From positions 1-25,450 of the forward strand of contig DATEQV010000125.1 of the NCBI GenBank assembly GCA_035272265.1: a stretch of DNA of 25,450 nucleotides, in the 5' to 3' direction. Position 1 is the stretch's first letter, and each line of letters starts with the position of its first letter. A program made the position numbers and the translations under genes. Below the pieces are notes generated by a model, which searched no databases, was not told the origin of the DNA, and was given only the letters and a program-made list of their open reading frames with translations. The DNA is from Acidisphaera sp035272265. Lineage in GTDB: Bacteria > Pseudomonadota > Alphaproteobacteria > Acetobacterales > Acetobacteraceae. Shown here piece by piece: positions 8,453 to 15,471 of the stretch.

Positions 8453-9163
8453 TTAGGCGCGCGTAGCCGGCGGAACCGCCCCGTATCCCGCGAACCTGTC
8501 ACCGGCCGTCTCGGCACGCTCTCCCGCCCTGTCGCGCATGATATAGCCTCGGCCGGGGACGGTCCCGATCAGGTCATCGTGCCCTGCTTGAGCCAGCTTC
8601 CGGCGAAGGGTGTAGATGAAAACATCGACGATCTTGATGTCGGGTTCTTCCAGCCCGGCATACAGGTAGCTCATGAAATACACCCGTGTGACCACCCGTC
8701 CCCGGCGGACCATCAGCAGTTCCAGCGTTGCGAACTCCTTGCGTGAGAGACGCACAGGCTTGTCCGCGAGAAACACCTCTCCGGTGTCCAGATTGGCTTT
8801 CAACCCGCCGATACGCAGAATCCGCTCGGAATGAGTCTTGGAGGCAGTTGCAATGGCCCGGAGCTGTTCCTTGACGCCGTTGTAGTAGGCTTGCCGATCC
8901 ACGTGCCCGGCATTTTGACAGCCCTGACTTGAGAAGAGCAGCAGCGGAACCTCCACCCGCGCGGCGCGCATCCGCCGAATGAGGTCCTGCATCCTGCTCT
9001 CCGGCAGCATCAGATCGACGACCGCGACATCGAAGTCGTAGTGACGCACCAGGCTGAGAGCATCGTTGCCGTTATCGACCTGCTCGACGGAAACTCCAGT
9101 CGCCTTGAGACTCGCAGTCAGGCTGTCCGTTGTCGGATTGTCTTCGACGACAAGTATGCGCAC
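8453..9163 (-). CDS. CtrA-like response regulator with a shortened receiver domain
   Basis: This is an OmpR/PhoB-type transcription factor of 236 residues. The C-terminal winged helix (about 115-210) closely resembles CtrA, the alphaproteobacterial cell-cycle regulator: LSRKEFATLELLMVRRG, then YLYAGLEEPDIKIVDVFIY, then TVPGRGYIMRD. The receiver has the acidic pair E7-D8 and phospho-acceptor D50 (VAVVDLMLP), but after LLLFSSQG it is about ten residues short and lacks the usual DDYxxKPF segment with the catalytic Lys. Signalling by phosphorylation may therefore be altered or lost. The start GTG at 9163 has GAAGAGG 5 nt upstream. Base composition looks less GC-rich than in the crt genes. It is probably a paralogue, not the housekeeping CtrA. 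Its target genes are unknown; a link to the adjacent photosynthesis cluster is only positional. Confidence 0.82.
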   Translation of the reverse strand: MRILVVEDNPTTDSLTASLKATGVSVEQVDNGNDALSLVRHYDFDVAVVDLMLPESRMQDLIRRMRAARVEVPLLLFSSQGCQNAGHVDRQAYYNGVKEQLRAIATASKTHSERILRIGGLKANLDTGEVFLADKPVRLSRKEFATLELLMVRRGRVVTRVYFMSYLYAGLEEPDIKIVDVFIYTLRRKLAQAGHDDLIGTVPGRGYIMRDRAGERAETAGDRFAGYGAVPPATRA

Positions 9164-9390
9164 GCGGGCCTCTTCGGGTTGGTCTCTGGCTCGGGCCCCG
9201 GCCAAACAAAGCCCGAGTGAGCCGTCCCGACGAGCGCGGCAGGAGCGGCCAGAACGCCTGCGGTCACGATGCAGAACAGGCTGCCCGCCGGCATCTCCAC
9301 CGCTACAACAACGCCACGTTCGACGCGCGTTATCTCTCCGCTATCATTGAGTTAGGGAAACGTGAGCCGCGCGGCTGCGAAGGTCGGAGC

Positions 9391-9409
9391 GATCCCGCGG
9401 CGGGGATCA
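9391..9409 (-). terminator. Short hairpin at the bluB stop, possible transcript end
   Basis: GATCCC at 9391-9396 and GGGATC at 9403-9408 form a perfect 6-bp stem that overlaps the bluB stop codon. No T-run follows on the minus strand, so an intrinsic terminator is doubtful. Confidence 0.2.
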
Positions 9410-10054
9410 GCGGCGGACGCGCATGCCGCTCGCATCCCGCCGATGCTCCCAGCCGGCCCGTTCCAGCTCGGGAACCTCGCTGTCGGCCTGCGGGTAGCCG
9501 AGGCAGAAATAGCCGACGAAGCGCCAGTCATCCGGCAGCTCCAACGCCGCCGTCACCCGCGCCGGATCGAGGATCGAGACCCAGCCCAGGCCCAGCCCCG
9601 CCGCGCGCGCGGCCAGCCACAGCGTGTGCGCGGCCATGACGGCGGAATACGCCGTGGTCTCCGGCATGGTGCGGCGGCCCAGCCCGTGGCCCCGGGCGGG
9701 GTCGGGCTCGACGAAGATCGCGAACTGGCATGGCGCCTCGTCGAGCCCGGACAGTTTCAGCCGGGCATACAGCGCCGCTCGGGGGCCGTGCTGGTCGGCC
9801 AGCGCCTCGGCGTTGCAGGTTTCGAAGATCGCACGGATGTCAGCCCGGCGGGCGCGGTCGTCGACGGTGACGAAACGCCAGGGCTGGCTGAGGCCCACCG
9901 AGGGCGCGAGGCAGGCCATGTCGAACAGGCCATCCAGCAGCGACGGCGGCAATGGATCGGGGCGGAAACGGCGCACGTCGCGGCGCCACCGGAACAGATC
10001 GGCGAGCCGGGCGCGGAAGGCCGCGTCGAACACCGGCGCGGAGCCGCTGATCAC
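9407..10054 (-). CDS. bluB: 5,6-dimethylbenzimidazole synthase BluB
   Basis: BluB splits reduced FMN with oxygen to form 5,6-dimethylbenzimidazole, the lower ligand of cobalamin. The protein is about 215 residues with a nitroreductase-like fold. Diagnostic segments are LFRWRRDVRRFRPDPLP, CLAPSVGLSQPWRFV, EAPCQFAIFVE, GLGRRTMPETTAYSAVMAAH and ARAAGLGLGWVSILDP. The start GTG at 10054 is chosen because it precedes the family domain; its Shine-Dalgarno is weak and a later GTG (before FDAAFR) is possible. It lies 53 nt after a small membrane-protein gene on the same strand. Cobalamin serves several enzymes in phototrophs, including anaerobic ring-forming BchE where present, which would explain its place near bch genes. 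Confidence 0.9.
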   Translation of the reverse strand: MISGSAPVFDAAFRARLADLFRWRRDVRRFRPDPLPPSLLDGLFDMACLAPSVGLSQPWRFVTVDDRARRADIRAIFETCNAEALADQHGPRAALYARLKLSGLDEAPCQFAIFVEPDPARGHGLGRRTMPETTAYSAVMAAHTLWLAARAAGLGLGWVSILDPARVTAALELPDDWRFVGYFCLGYPQADSEVPELERAGWEHRRDASGMRVRR

Positions 10055-10107
10055 GCGAAACCGTGGCGCTGATCGGCGGCCTGCATCTCGGCCGAGCGTG
10101 TCTCGGG

Positions 10108-10383
10108 TTAGGGCCGGAACAGGCCGCGCTGGCCGCCGCCCGGACGACGCCGCCAGACCTCGATGCGGAACGCGACGTAAGCGACCACCAGCGCGATGGC
10201 GGCGATCGGCAGCAGCGTGATCGCCACCCCGATCACGAGGGCGCCGAACGCCAACCCGCCGGCGATCATCGCCACCAGGACCGCGGCAATGGCGATGCGG
10301 GTGACGATCGGCAGACGTGTCCGGCGGACGAACTGCCCGTCCGGCGTGAGATCCAGCGTGACCTGGCGGCGATACTCGACCAT
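10108..10383 (-). CDS. Small inner-membrane protein of unknown function (91 aa)
   Basis: I do not recognise the family. The 91 residues start MVEYRRQVTLDLTPDGQFVRR, a soluble N-terminal part. A long hydrophobic stretch follows (about 27-75; IAIAAVLVAMIAGGLAFGALVIGV, then ITLLPIAAIALVVAYVAF), enough for two membrane helices. The tail is basic and Gly/Arg-rich (RIEVWRRRPGGGQRG). The ATG at 10383 begins the coherent part; the frame stays open upstream, but the translation there is low-complexity Arg-rich. It is followed by bluB on the same strand and may share its transcript. No functional claim can be made. Confidence 0.65.
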   Translation of the reverse strand: MVEYRRQVTLDLTPDGQFVRRTRLPIVTRIAIAAVLVAMIAGGLAFGALVIGVAITLLPIAAIALVVAYVAFRIEVWRRRPGGGQRGLFRP

Positions 10384-10577
10384 AGGTTGAATGTGGCTCG
10401 ACTTCCAAGCCGCTTCAAGCCCGGGCGGAAGACCGGTCCGGCGCCGCCCACACGCGCAGCGCCACCCGCTACCGCTCGTTGTGGCACTGGAAGATTGTTG
10501 CACTCGAATCGTATGCCGTAGGCTGGCGTCGGGCGACGTTCCGATTGGCGGGCGCGCACCCTCGGAGGTCACCGACA

Positions 10578-11102
10578 ATGCTGATGCGTGCCCTGGTGAC
10601 CGTCGACGACGCGGTGATCGACGGCGCCTACCAGCCGGTGCTCGATCGGCTCGCCTGCCTGCCGGACGAGCTGGGCTTCCCGCCGAAGCTTCGCACCGCC
10701 GTCGCACCCGTCTATGCCGGCGTCGGGTTGCTCGGCGCGGCCGTCATCGTGGAGGGCGTCACGTACTGCCTGCACCTGGACGACGCCTTCACCTTCGGTG
10801 CGATGCTGATGGGCGCGGTGTTCTTCGCCTACGCGCTGCTGGGGCCGCTGCGGCGGCTGTTCCGTGCCGGCATGCGCAATCCGCTGCGCATCGTCATGCG
10901 CGCCATCCGTCTCACCTGGGTGGCGATCATGCTCCTCACCCTGGTACGCAACCGATTCGGCGTCGGCGCGGACGCGGCTCAGGTGCTGGATCTGCTGTCC
11001 GGGGGGTTGTGGTTCTCGGCCTGGTATTTCGTCGCCTGCGAAGCGGCGCCGCCCCGCGTCTCGCGCCGCGTGTCGCTGCGGACCGCGCCGGTGCTGACCT
11101 GA
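10578..11102 (+). CDS. Hypothetical integral membrane protein (174 aa)
   Basis: The family is not recognised. The product has 174 residues with an N-terminal soluble segment (MLMRALVTVDDAVIDGAYQP) and then about four hydrophobic helices: VYAGVGLLGAAVIVEGVTY (about 44-62), FGAMLMGAVFFAYALLGPL (about 72-90), LTWVAIMLLTLV (about 111-122) and LLSGGLWFSAWYFVACEA (about 139-156). It ends in a short Arg-rich tail. The start ATG at 10578 has GGAGG at 10564-10568, 9 nt upstream. A weak promoter-like pair (TTGCAC at 10498-10503 and TAGGCT at 10519-10524, 15-nt spacer) lies before it. It diverges from the 91-aa membrane protein across 194 nt. Confidence 0.72.
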   Translation: MLMRALVTVDDAVIDGAYQPVLDRLACLPDELGFPPKLRTAVAPVYAGVGLLGAAVIVEGVTYCLHLDDAFTFGAMLMGAVFFAYALLGPLRRLFRAGMRNPLRIVMRAIRLTWVAIMLLTLVRNRFGVGADAAQVLDLLSGGLWFSAWYFVACEAAPPRVSRRVSLRTAPVLT

Positions 11103-11118
11103 GATCAGCTAGGGGCTA

Positions 11119-11132
11119 TTGATCGTAATCAA
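11119..11132. promoter_or_regulatory. Perfect FNR/FixK box upstream of the 103-aa gene
   Basis: TTGATCGTAATCAA is an exact match to the FNR/FixK/FnrL palindrome TTGAT-N4-ATCAA. Its centre (11125.5) is 32 bp from the centre of a -10-like GACACT (11155-11160), the spacing of a class II FNR-activated promoter, with the start of transcription expected near 11167. The gene begins at 11216 behind a good ribosome binding site. Low-oxygen activation is inferred from the motif. Confidence 0.75.
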
Positions 11133-11215
11133 CCCATGGGCGAGCCAAATCGGGGACACTACCGGCCTGTGCCGGCCAGCCGCGCCTGACGGCCGACGCT
11201 TGAAGGAGATGCCTC

Positions 11216-11527
11216 GTGAAGACGTTCTTGCTGTTCGCCGGAAGCGGCCCGCTGGTGATCGCGTCGTCGTATGAGTCGATCACCGATCCGGGTCTGCTCG
11301 ACAGGCTCCGCGCCAAGGGACTGGAGAAGTTCATCGCGTACGAGCTGCCGCTGGATCTGGTGAAGGCGCGATACGGCGGCCATTTCGATCTCGCCATGCA
11401 CGACCTGCACGAGACGGACAACCTGCGGATCATCGACTTCGACGGCAGCCGCGCGTTCCGCCATTTTCATTTGTCGGAACTCGGCGCGCCGGTGATGTAC
11501 GAAAGCGGCGCACCCCCGCCGGCGTGA
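11216..11527 (+). CDS. Small conserved-looking cytosolic protein of unknown function, FNR-box promoter
   Basis: The product has 103 residues and no signal peptide or membrane helix of normal length. The sequence reads as a compact soluble fold: MKTFLLFAGSGPLVIASSYE, then GLEKFIAYELPLDLVKARYG, then IIDFDGSRAFRHFHLSELG. I cannot assign a function. It starts with GTG at 11216, with AAGGAG 7 nt upstream. A perfect FNR/FixK box lies 84 nt before the start. It converges with the DUF779/aldehyde dehydrogenase pair, whose own promoter has a second perfect FNR box, so the three genes are likely co-regulated by oxygen. A role under microoxic growth is inference. Confidence 0.75.
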   Translation: MKTFLLFAGSGPLVIASSYESITDPGLLDRLRAKGLEKFIAYELPLDLVKARYGGHFDLAMHDLHETDNLRIIDFDGSRAFRHFHLSELGAPVMYESGAPPPA

Positions 11528-11558
11528 CACGTCAACCCCCCAGGTTAAGGCTCGATCC

Positions 11559-11936
11559 TCAGGCCGGCGCCCCTGACCCGACTGCCGGCAGCGACGCTGC
11601 CTCCTCGTCGGTGAACAGGCGCGAGCGCACGACGAAGCGCACGCCATCCGGCGCCTCGAGCGAAAAGCTGTCGCCGCCGCCGGTCGTCACGTCCACGGTC
11701 AGTTCGGAGTACGCCCAGTACGGAAACTGCGCCGCGCCCACGTAGAACGGCGTGTCGTCGATCGCGCCGAGCAGCACGTCGCGCGCGCCGACGCGAAAAT
11801 CGCTCTGGCGGAAGCACATCGGCGCGCTGCCCTCGCAGCAGCCGCCGGAGAGATGGAACAACAGCTTCCCGTAGTGGGCCCGCAGGCGCCGCACCAGGGC
11901 GCGCGCCTGCGGGGTGACGATCACGCGGTCCGGCAC
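11559..11936 (-). CDS. DUF779 family protein
   Basis: This 125-residue protein matches the DUF779 pattern: an N-terminal RVIVTPQARALVRRLRAHYG, a Cys-rich LSGGCCEGSAPMC (C33, C34, C41), then DVLLGAIDDTPFYV and FPYWAYSELTVDV. Genes of this family commonly sit beside NAD-dependent acetaldehyde-type aldehyde dehydrogenases, as here, but the biochemical role is not established. The conserved cysteines could bind metal or take part in thiol chemistry; that is inference. The start GTG at 11936 has AAGGGA 5 nt upstream. It lies 81 nt downstream of the dehydrogenase gene on the same strand, with a strong stem-loop between them. Confidence 0.83.
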   Translation of the reverse strand: MPDRVIVTPQARALVRRLRAHYGKLLFHLSGGCCEGSAPMCFRQSDFRVGARDVLLGAIDDTPFYVGAAQFPYWAYSELTVDVTTGGGDSFSLEAPDGVRFVVRSRLFTDEEAASLPAVGSGAPA

Positions 11937-11964
11937 ACGAGTCCCTTCACGTTGGAGCGGACGT

Positions 11965-11986
11965 GGCGGGGCGCGAACGCCCCGCC
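11965..11986. other. Perfect 9-bp stem-loop between the aldehyde dehydrogenase and DUF779 genes
   Basis: GGCGGGGCG (11965-11973) and CGCCCCGCC (11978-11986) pair perfectly around a 4-nt loop. There is no T-run on the minus strand, so it is more likely an mRNA-stabilising or partial-termination hairpin between two genes of one transcript than a full terminator. That role is inference. Confidence 0.5.
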
Positions 11987-12017
11987 CCCCAAGTCTCGCG
12001 TCCAATGGTGCGCCGTA

Positions 12018-13538
12018 TCAGAACAGGCCGAGCGCGTTCGGGCTGTAGCTGACCAGCAGGTTCTTGGTCTGCTGATAGTGGTCCAGGATCAGCTTGTGCG
12101 TCTCGCGGCCGAAGCCGGACTGCTTGTAGCCACCGAACGCGGCGTGCGCCGGGTAGACGTGGTAGCAGTTGGTCCAGACGCGCCCCGCCTCGATCTCGCG
12201 GCCGACCCGGTAGCAGTTGTTGATGTTGCGCGACCACACGCCGGCGCCGAGGCCGTAGATGGTGTCGTTGCCGATCGCGATCGCGTCGTCGAGGTCCTTG
12301 AACGTCGTCACCGACAGGACCGGGCCGAAGATCTCCTCCTGGAAGACCCGCATCTTGTTGTGGCCATAGAACACGGTGGGCTGCACGTAGAAGCCGCCTT
12401 CGCATTTGCCGCCCGGGTGCGCCCGCTCGCCGCCGGTCAGGCATTTCGCGCCTTCCTGACGGCCGACGTCGATGTAGCCGAGGATCTTCTCCATCTGCCC
12501 TTGCGAGCACTGCGCGCCCATCTGGGTCGCCGGATCGAGCGGGTCGCCGACCTTGATCCTGGCGACGCGCGCGACGGCCTTCTCGATGAATTTGTCGAAG
12601 ATCGACTCCTGCACCAGCGCGCGCGACGGACAGGTGCACACCTCGCCCTTGTTGAAGGCGAACAGGGCGAAGCCTTCCAGCGCCTTGTCGAGGAACGCGT
12701 CGTCGTGGTCCATCACGTCGGCGAAGAAGATGTTCGGCGACTTGCCGCCCAGCTCCATCGTCTGCGGGATGATGGTCTCGGCCGCATACTGCATGATCTG
12801 CCGGCCGGTCGTGGTCTCGCCGGTGAAGGCGATCTTGTTGATGCGGGGGCTGCGCGCCAGCGGCGTGCCGACCTCGGCACCATGGCCGAACACGACATTC
12901 AGCACGCCCTCGGGCAGCACGTCGCCGACGATGTCCATCAGCACGGCCATGCTCATCGGCGTGTCCGACGCCGGCTTGATGACGACGCAGTTCCCCGCCG
13001 CCAGCGCCGGCGCCATCTTCCACGATGCCATCAGCAGCGGGAAGTTCCACGGGATGATCTGACCCACCACGCCCATCGGTTCGCGGAAGTGATAGGCGAT
13101 GGTGTCGTGATCGATCTCGCCGATGGTGCCTTCCTCGGCGCGGATGCAGGCGGCGAAGTAGCGGAAGTGGTCGGCCGACAGCGGCACGTCGGCGGCCATC
13201 GTCTCGCGGATCGGCTTGCCGTTGTCGCGCGTCTCGACAGTGGCAAGCAGCTCGAGGTTGGCGTCGATGCGGTCGGCGATCACGTTCAGCAGCCGCGCGC
13301 GCTCCGCCGGCGAGGTGTTCCCCCAGCGCTTGCGGGCGGCGTGCGCTGCGTCGAGCGCGGCATCGACATCGGCCGCGTCGGAGCGCGCGATTTCGCACAG
13401 CGTGCTGCCGTCGATCGGGCTGCGGTCGGTGAAATACCGGCCCTTGACCGGCGCCTTCCAGGCGCCGCCGATGAAGTTGTCGTATCGGGTGCGGAGGCGA
13501 GTCGTCGCAGTCTCCGCGCGTGTCGCGCCGTCGGGCAT
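12018..13538 (-). CDS. NAD-dependent aldehyde dehydrogenase, acetaldehyde dehydrogenase (AcoD/ExaC) type
   Basis: This enzyme oxidises an aldehyde, probably short-chain such as acetaldehyde, to the acid with NAD. The protein is 506 residues, the usual length for the AcoD/ExaC group. It has the NAD-binding PWNFPLLMASWKMAPALAAG, the general base Glu262 in MELGGKSPN, and the catalytic Cys301 in FNKGEVCTCPSRALVQ. The C terminus is GGYKQSGFGRETHK, then LVSYSPNALGLF. The start ATG at 13538 has GGGAG 7 nt upstream. DUF779 follows downstream, a common pairing for this group. A perfect FNR/FixK box about 139 nt upstream suggests induction at low oxygen, when alcohols or aldehydes might accumulate. The true substrate cannot be read from the sequence. 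Confidence 0.92.
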   Translation of the reverse strand: MPDGATRAETATTRLRTRYDNFIGGAWKAPVKGRYFTDRSPIDGSTLCEIARSDAADVDAALDAAHAARKRWGNTSPAERARLLNVIADRIDANLELLATVETRDNGKPIRETMAADVPLSADHFRYFAACIRAEEGTIGEIDHDTIAYHFREPMGVVGQIIPWNFPLLMASWKMAPALAAGNCVVIKPASDTPMSMAVLMDIVGDVLPEGVLNVVFGHGAEVGTPLARSPRINKIAFTGETTTGRQIMQYAAETIIPQTMELGGKSPNIFFADVMDHDDAFLDKALEGFALFAFNKGEVCTCPSRALVQESIFDKFIEKAVARVARIKVGDPLDPATQMGAQCSQGQMEKILGYIDVGRQEGAKCLTGGERAHPGGKCEGGFYVQPTVFYGHNKMRVFQEEIFGPVLSVTTFKDLDDAIAIGNDTIYGLGAGVWSRNINNCYRVGREIEAGRVWTNCYHVYPAHAAFGGYKQSGFGRETHKLILDHYQQTKNLLVSYSPNALGLF

Positions 13539-13676
13539 AGTTCGCTCCCTGGTTTTTTTGCGTCGCTGATCGTGCGTGTGGCTGATCGCGCCTGTGCCGG
13601 CACACGGGCCGGGGCGTTCGGCGGGCGTCGGCCATCACCGTAACAGCCAACTATGCAGAGTGTGGCGTCCGCCGCC

Positions 13677-13690
13677 TTGATCCGGATCAA
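13677..13690. promoter_or_regulatory. Perfect FNR/FixK box upstream of the aldehyde dehydrogenase gene
   Basis: TTGATCCGGATCAA is an exact TTGAT-N4-ATCAA palindrome; here the spacer makes all 14 bases self-complementary. On the minus strand a -10-like CATAGT (13655-13650) is centred 31 bp from the box centre, again class II FNR spacing, giving an expected transcript start near 13642. It lies between yejF (stop at 13735) and the dehydrogenase start. Confidence 0.75.
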
Positions 13691-13734
13691 TCGCGTGGCA
13701 CGAATGGCGATGCGGACGACCGTCCGGCCCGGAT

Positions 13735-15354
13735 CTACTCCGCCGCCACGGGATCGACCGGCCGCACGGCGACGTCGAAGGCCGCGGCGATCAGCGCCTT
13801 GGTGTAGGCCTGCTCGGGCCGCGTGAGGATCTGCTCGGCGGGGCCGGCCTCGACGACGCGGCCGGCGCGCAGCACCACGATGCGGTGCGCCAGCGCGCGC
13901 ACCACGCGCAGGTCGTGGCTGATGAACAGATAGCCCAGGCCGTGCGACCGCTGCAGCTTGCGCAGCAGGGCGACGATCTGCGCCTGCACCGACATGTCGA
14001 GCGCGCTGGTCGGCTCGTCGAGCACCACGTAGCGCGGCTGCAGCACCATCGCGCGGGCGATCGCGATGCGCTGGCGCTGGCCGCCGCTGAACTCGTGCGG
14101 GTAGCGGTCGGCGGCGTCGAGCGGCAGGCCGACCTCGCTCAGCGCGTCGGCGACGCGCGCGCGGCGCAGCGAGCGGGCCATGCCGCGCGCATGGACAGTC
14201 AGTCCTTCGGCGACGATCTCGCCCACCGGCATGCGCGGCGACAGGCTGCCGAACGGGTCCTGGAAGACGATCTGCATGCGCGCCCGCAACGCGCGCATCT
14301 CGCGCTTGGGGATGCTGTCGAGCGGCCTGCCCTGGAAGTCGATGCGGCCCGCGTAGGGCGCGAGGCGCAGCGACGCGAGCGCCATCGTCGTCTTGCCCGA
14401 TCCGCTCTCGCCGACCAGGCCGACGGTCTCGCCCGCGTGGATGTCGAAGCCGACGCCGTCCACCGCGCGCACATGCGCCACCGTCCGCCGCAGCAGGCCG
14501 CGGCGGACCGGGAAATGCACGCGCACGTCCTCGGCGCGCAACAGGACCGGCGAGTCATCGGGCAGCGGCGCAGGCGGTCCTTTCGGCTCGGCCGCCAGCA
14601 GCTTGCGGGTGTAGGAGTGCTGCGGGTTGTCGAACACGCGCGAGACCGCGCCGGTTTCGACCACGCGCCCGTTCTTCATCACGCACACGCGGTCGGCGTA
14701 GCGGCGGACGATGTGCAGGTCGTGCGAGATGAGCAGCAGCGCCAACCCGCGCTCGCGGCGCAGCGCGGCGAGGGTTTCCAGGATCTGCGCCTGGATCGTC
14801 ACGTCGAGCGCCGTGGTCGGTTCGTCGGCGATCAGCAGCGCGGGGTTGTTGGCCAGCGCCATCGCGATCATCACCCGCTGGCGCTGGCCGCCGGACAGCT
14901 GGTGCGGCAGCGCGTCCAGCCGGCTCTCGGAGTCGGCGAAGCCCGCCTGCGCCAGTGCCTCGGCCGCCGCCTGCCGGAGTTTCGCCTTCGGCATCGGGCG
15001 GTGCAGGAAGATCGCCTCGCTGACCTGTCGGCCGATCCGCGTCAGCGGATTGAGGCTGGTCATCGGCTCCTGGAAGATCATGCCGGCGACCCCGCCACGC
15101 AGGTCGCGCAAGCGGGCCGGCGGCGCGCCGATCACCGCGGTGCCGTCGAGCATGACGCGGCCGGTGCAATCCGCGCCGGGCGGCAGCAGTTGCAGCACGG
15201 AGAGCGCGGTGAGCGTCTTGCCCGATCCGCTCTCGCCGACCAGCGCCAGCGTCTCGCCGCGACCGAGGGTGAACGACACGCCGTCGACGACGCGGTTGAC
15301 GCCGAACGCGACGGAGAGGTCGTCGATGGTGAGGAGGCTGCTATCGCTCGCCAC
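13735..15354 (-). CDS. yejF: Peptide ABC transporter, fused dual ATP-binding protein (YejF type)
   Basis: This protein powers a dipeptide/oligopeptide-type importer. It is 539 residues and carries two complete ATPase domains in one chain, as YejF does. The first has Walker A LVGESGSGKTLTA (about 38-50), LSGGQRQRVMIAMALANNP and Walker B LLIADEPTTALD. The second has LVGESGSGKTTMA, FSGGQRQRIAIARAMVLQP and YVVLDEPTSALD. Both have OppD/F-type QDP or QEP Q-loops (FQEPMTSLNPL, FQDPFGSLSPR). The start GTG at 15354 has GGAG 7 nt upstream, which lies in the end of a palindromic repeat. It is the last gene of yejA-yejB-yejE-yejF. The substrate is probably peptide-like; microcin C uptake is known for the E. 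coli homologue. Confidence 0.92.
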   Translation of the reverse strand: MASDSSLLTIDDLSVAFGVNRVVDGVSFTLGRGETLALVGESGSGKTLTALSVLQLLPPGADCTGRVMLDGTAVIGAPPARLRDLRGGVAGMIFQEPMTSLNPLTRIGRQVSEAIFLHRPMPKAKLRQAAAEALAQAGFADSESRLDALPHQLSGGQRQRVMIAMALANNPALLIADEPTTALDVTIQAQILETLAALRRERGLALLLISHDLHIVRRYADRVCVMKNGRVVETGAVSRVFDNPQHSYTRKLLAAEPKGPPAPLPDDSPVLLRAEDVRVHFPVRRGLLRRTVAHVRAVDGVGFDIHAGETVGLVGESGSGKTTMALASLRLAPYAGRIDFQGRPLDSIPKREMRALRARMQIVFQDPFGSLSPRMPVGEIVAEGLTVHARGMARSLRRARVADALSEVGLPLDAADRYPHEFSGGQRQRIAIARAMVLQPRYVVLDEPTSALDMSVQAQIVALLRKLQRSHGLGYLFISHDLRVVRALAHRIVVLRAGRVVEAGPAEQILTRPEQAYTKALIAAAFDVAVRPVDPVAAE

Positions 15355-15360
15355 TGTCCT

Positions 15361-15460
15361 ACTCCGTCATCGCGAGCCGCGCAGCGGCGTGGCGATCCAG
15401 GGCCGCGTGAAAAGCATCTGTCACGTTGCCCTGGATCGCCACGCTTCGCTCGCGATGACG
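15361..15460. repeat. Palindromic intergenic repeat, copy A (between yejE and yejF)
   Basis: This is a 100-bp imperfect inverted repeat. It begins ACTCCGTCATCGCGAG and ends CTCGCGATGACG, with an inner GATCCAGGGC / GCCCTGGATC pair. Copy B at 23821-23920 has the same length, the same first ten bases and the same centre (CCAGGGCCGCGTGA). It belongs to the REP-like class of repeats starting TCCGTCATTGCGAGC that are scattered between genes in many proteobacteria. Its outer edge provides the GGAGT in front of the yejF start. Confidence 0.85.
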
Positions 15461-15471
15461 AAGAAGCGTGT

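Noticed and set aside
9362..10072. Plus-strand frame opposite bluB, preceded by a promoter-like pair (TTCGAC 9319-9324 and TATCAT 9342-9347)
   Set aside because: The product is Arg/Gly-rich and antisense to a firm bluB call. The promoter-like pair may be chance or may drive an antisense RNA, which the sequence cannot show.
10483..10503. Sigma54-like element (TGGCAC ... TTGCAC) upstream of the 174-aa membrane protein
   Set aside because: The GG-to-GC spacing is not the required 10 nt in any register (9 or 15 nt), so it does not meet the -24/-12 rule.
11853..13643. A nearly 600-codon plus-strand frame opposite the aldehyde dehydrogenase
   Set aside because: It is an antisense shadow with a composition set by the opposite strand; it has no ribosome binding site and no family features.
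13694..13712. TGGCACG near the aldehyde dehydrogenase promoter as a sigma54 -24 element
   Set aside because: It points away from the gene and has no matching TTGC -12 element; the FNR box with a -10-like hexamer explains the region better.
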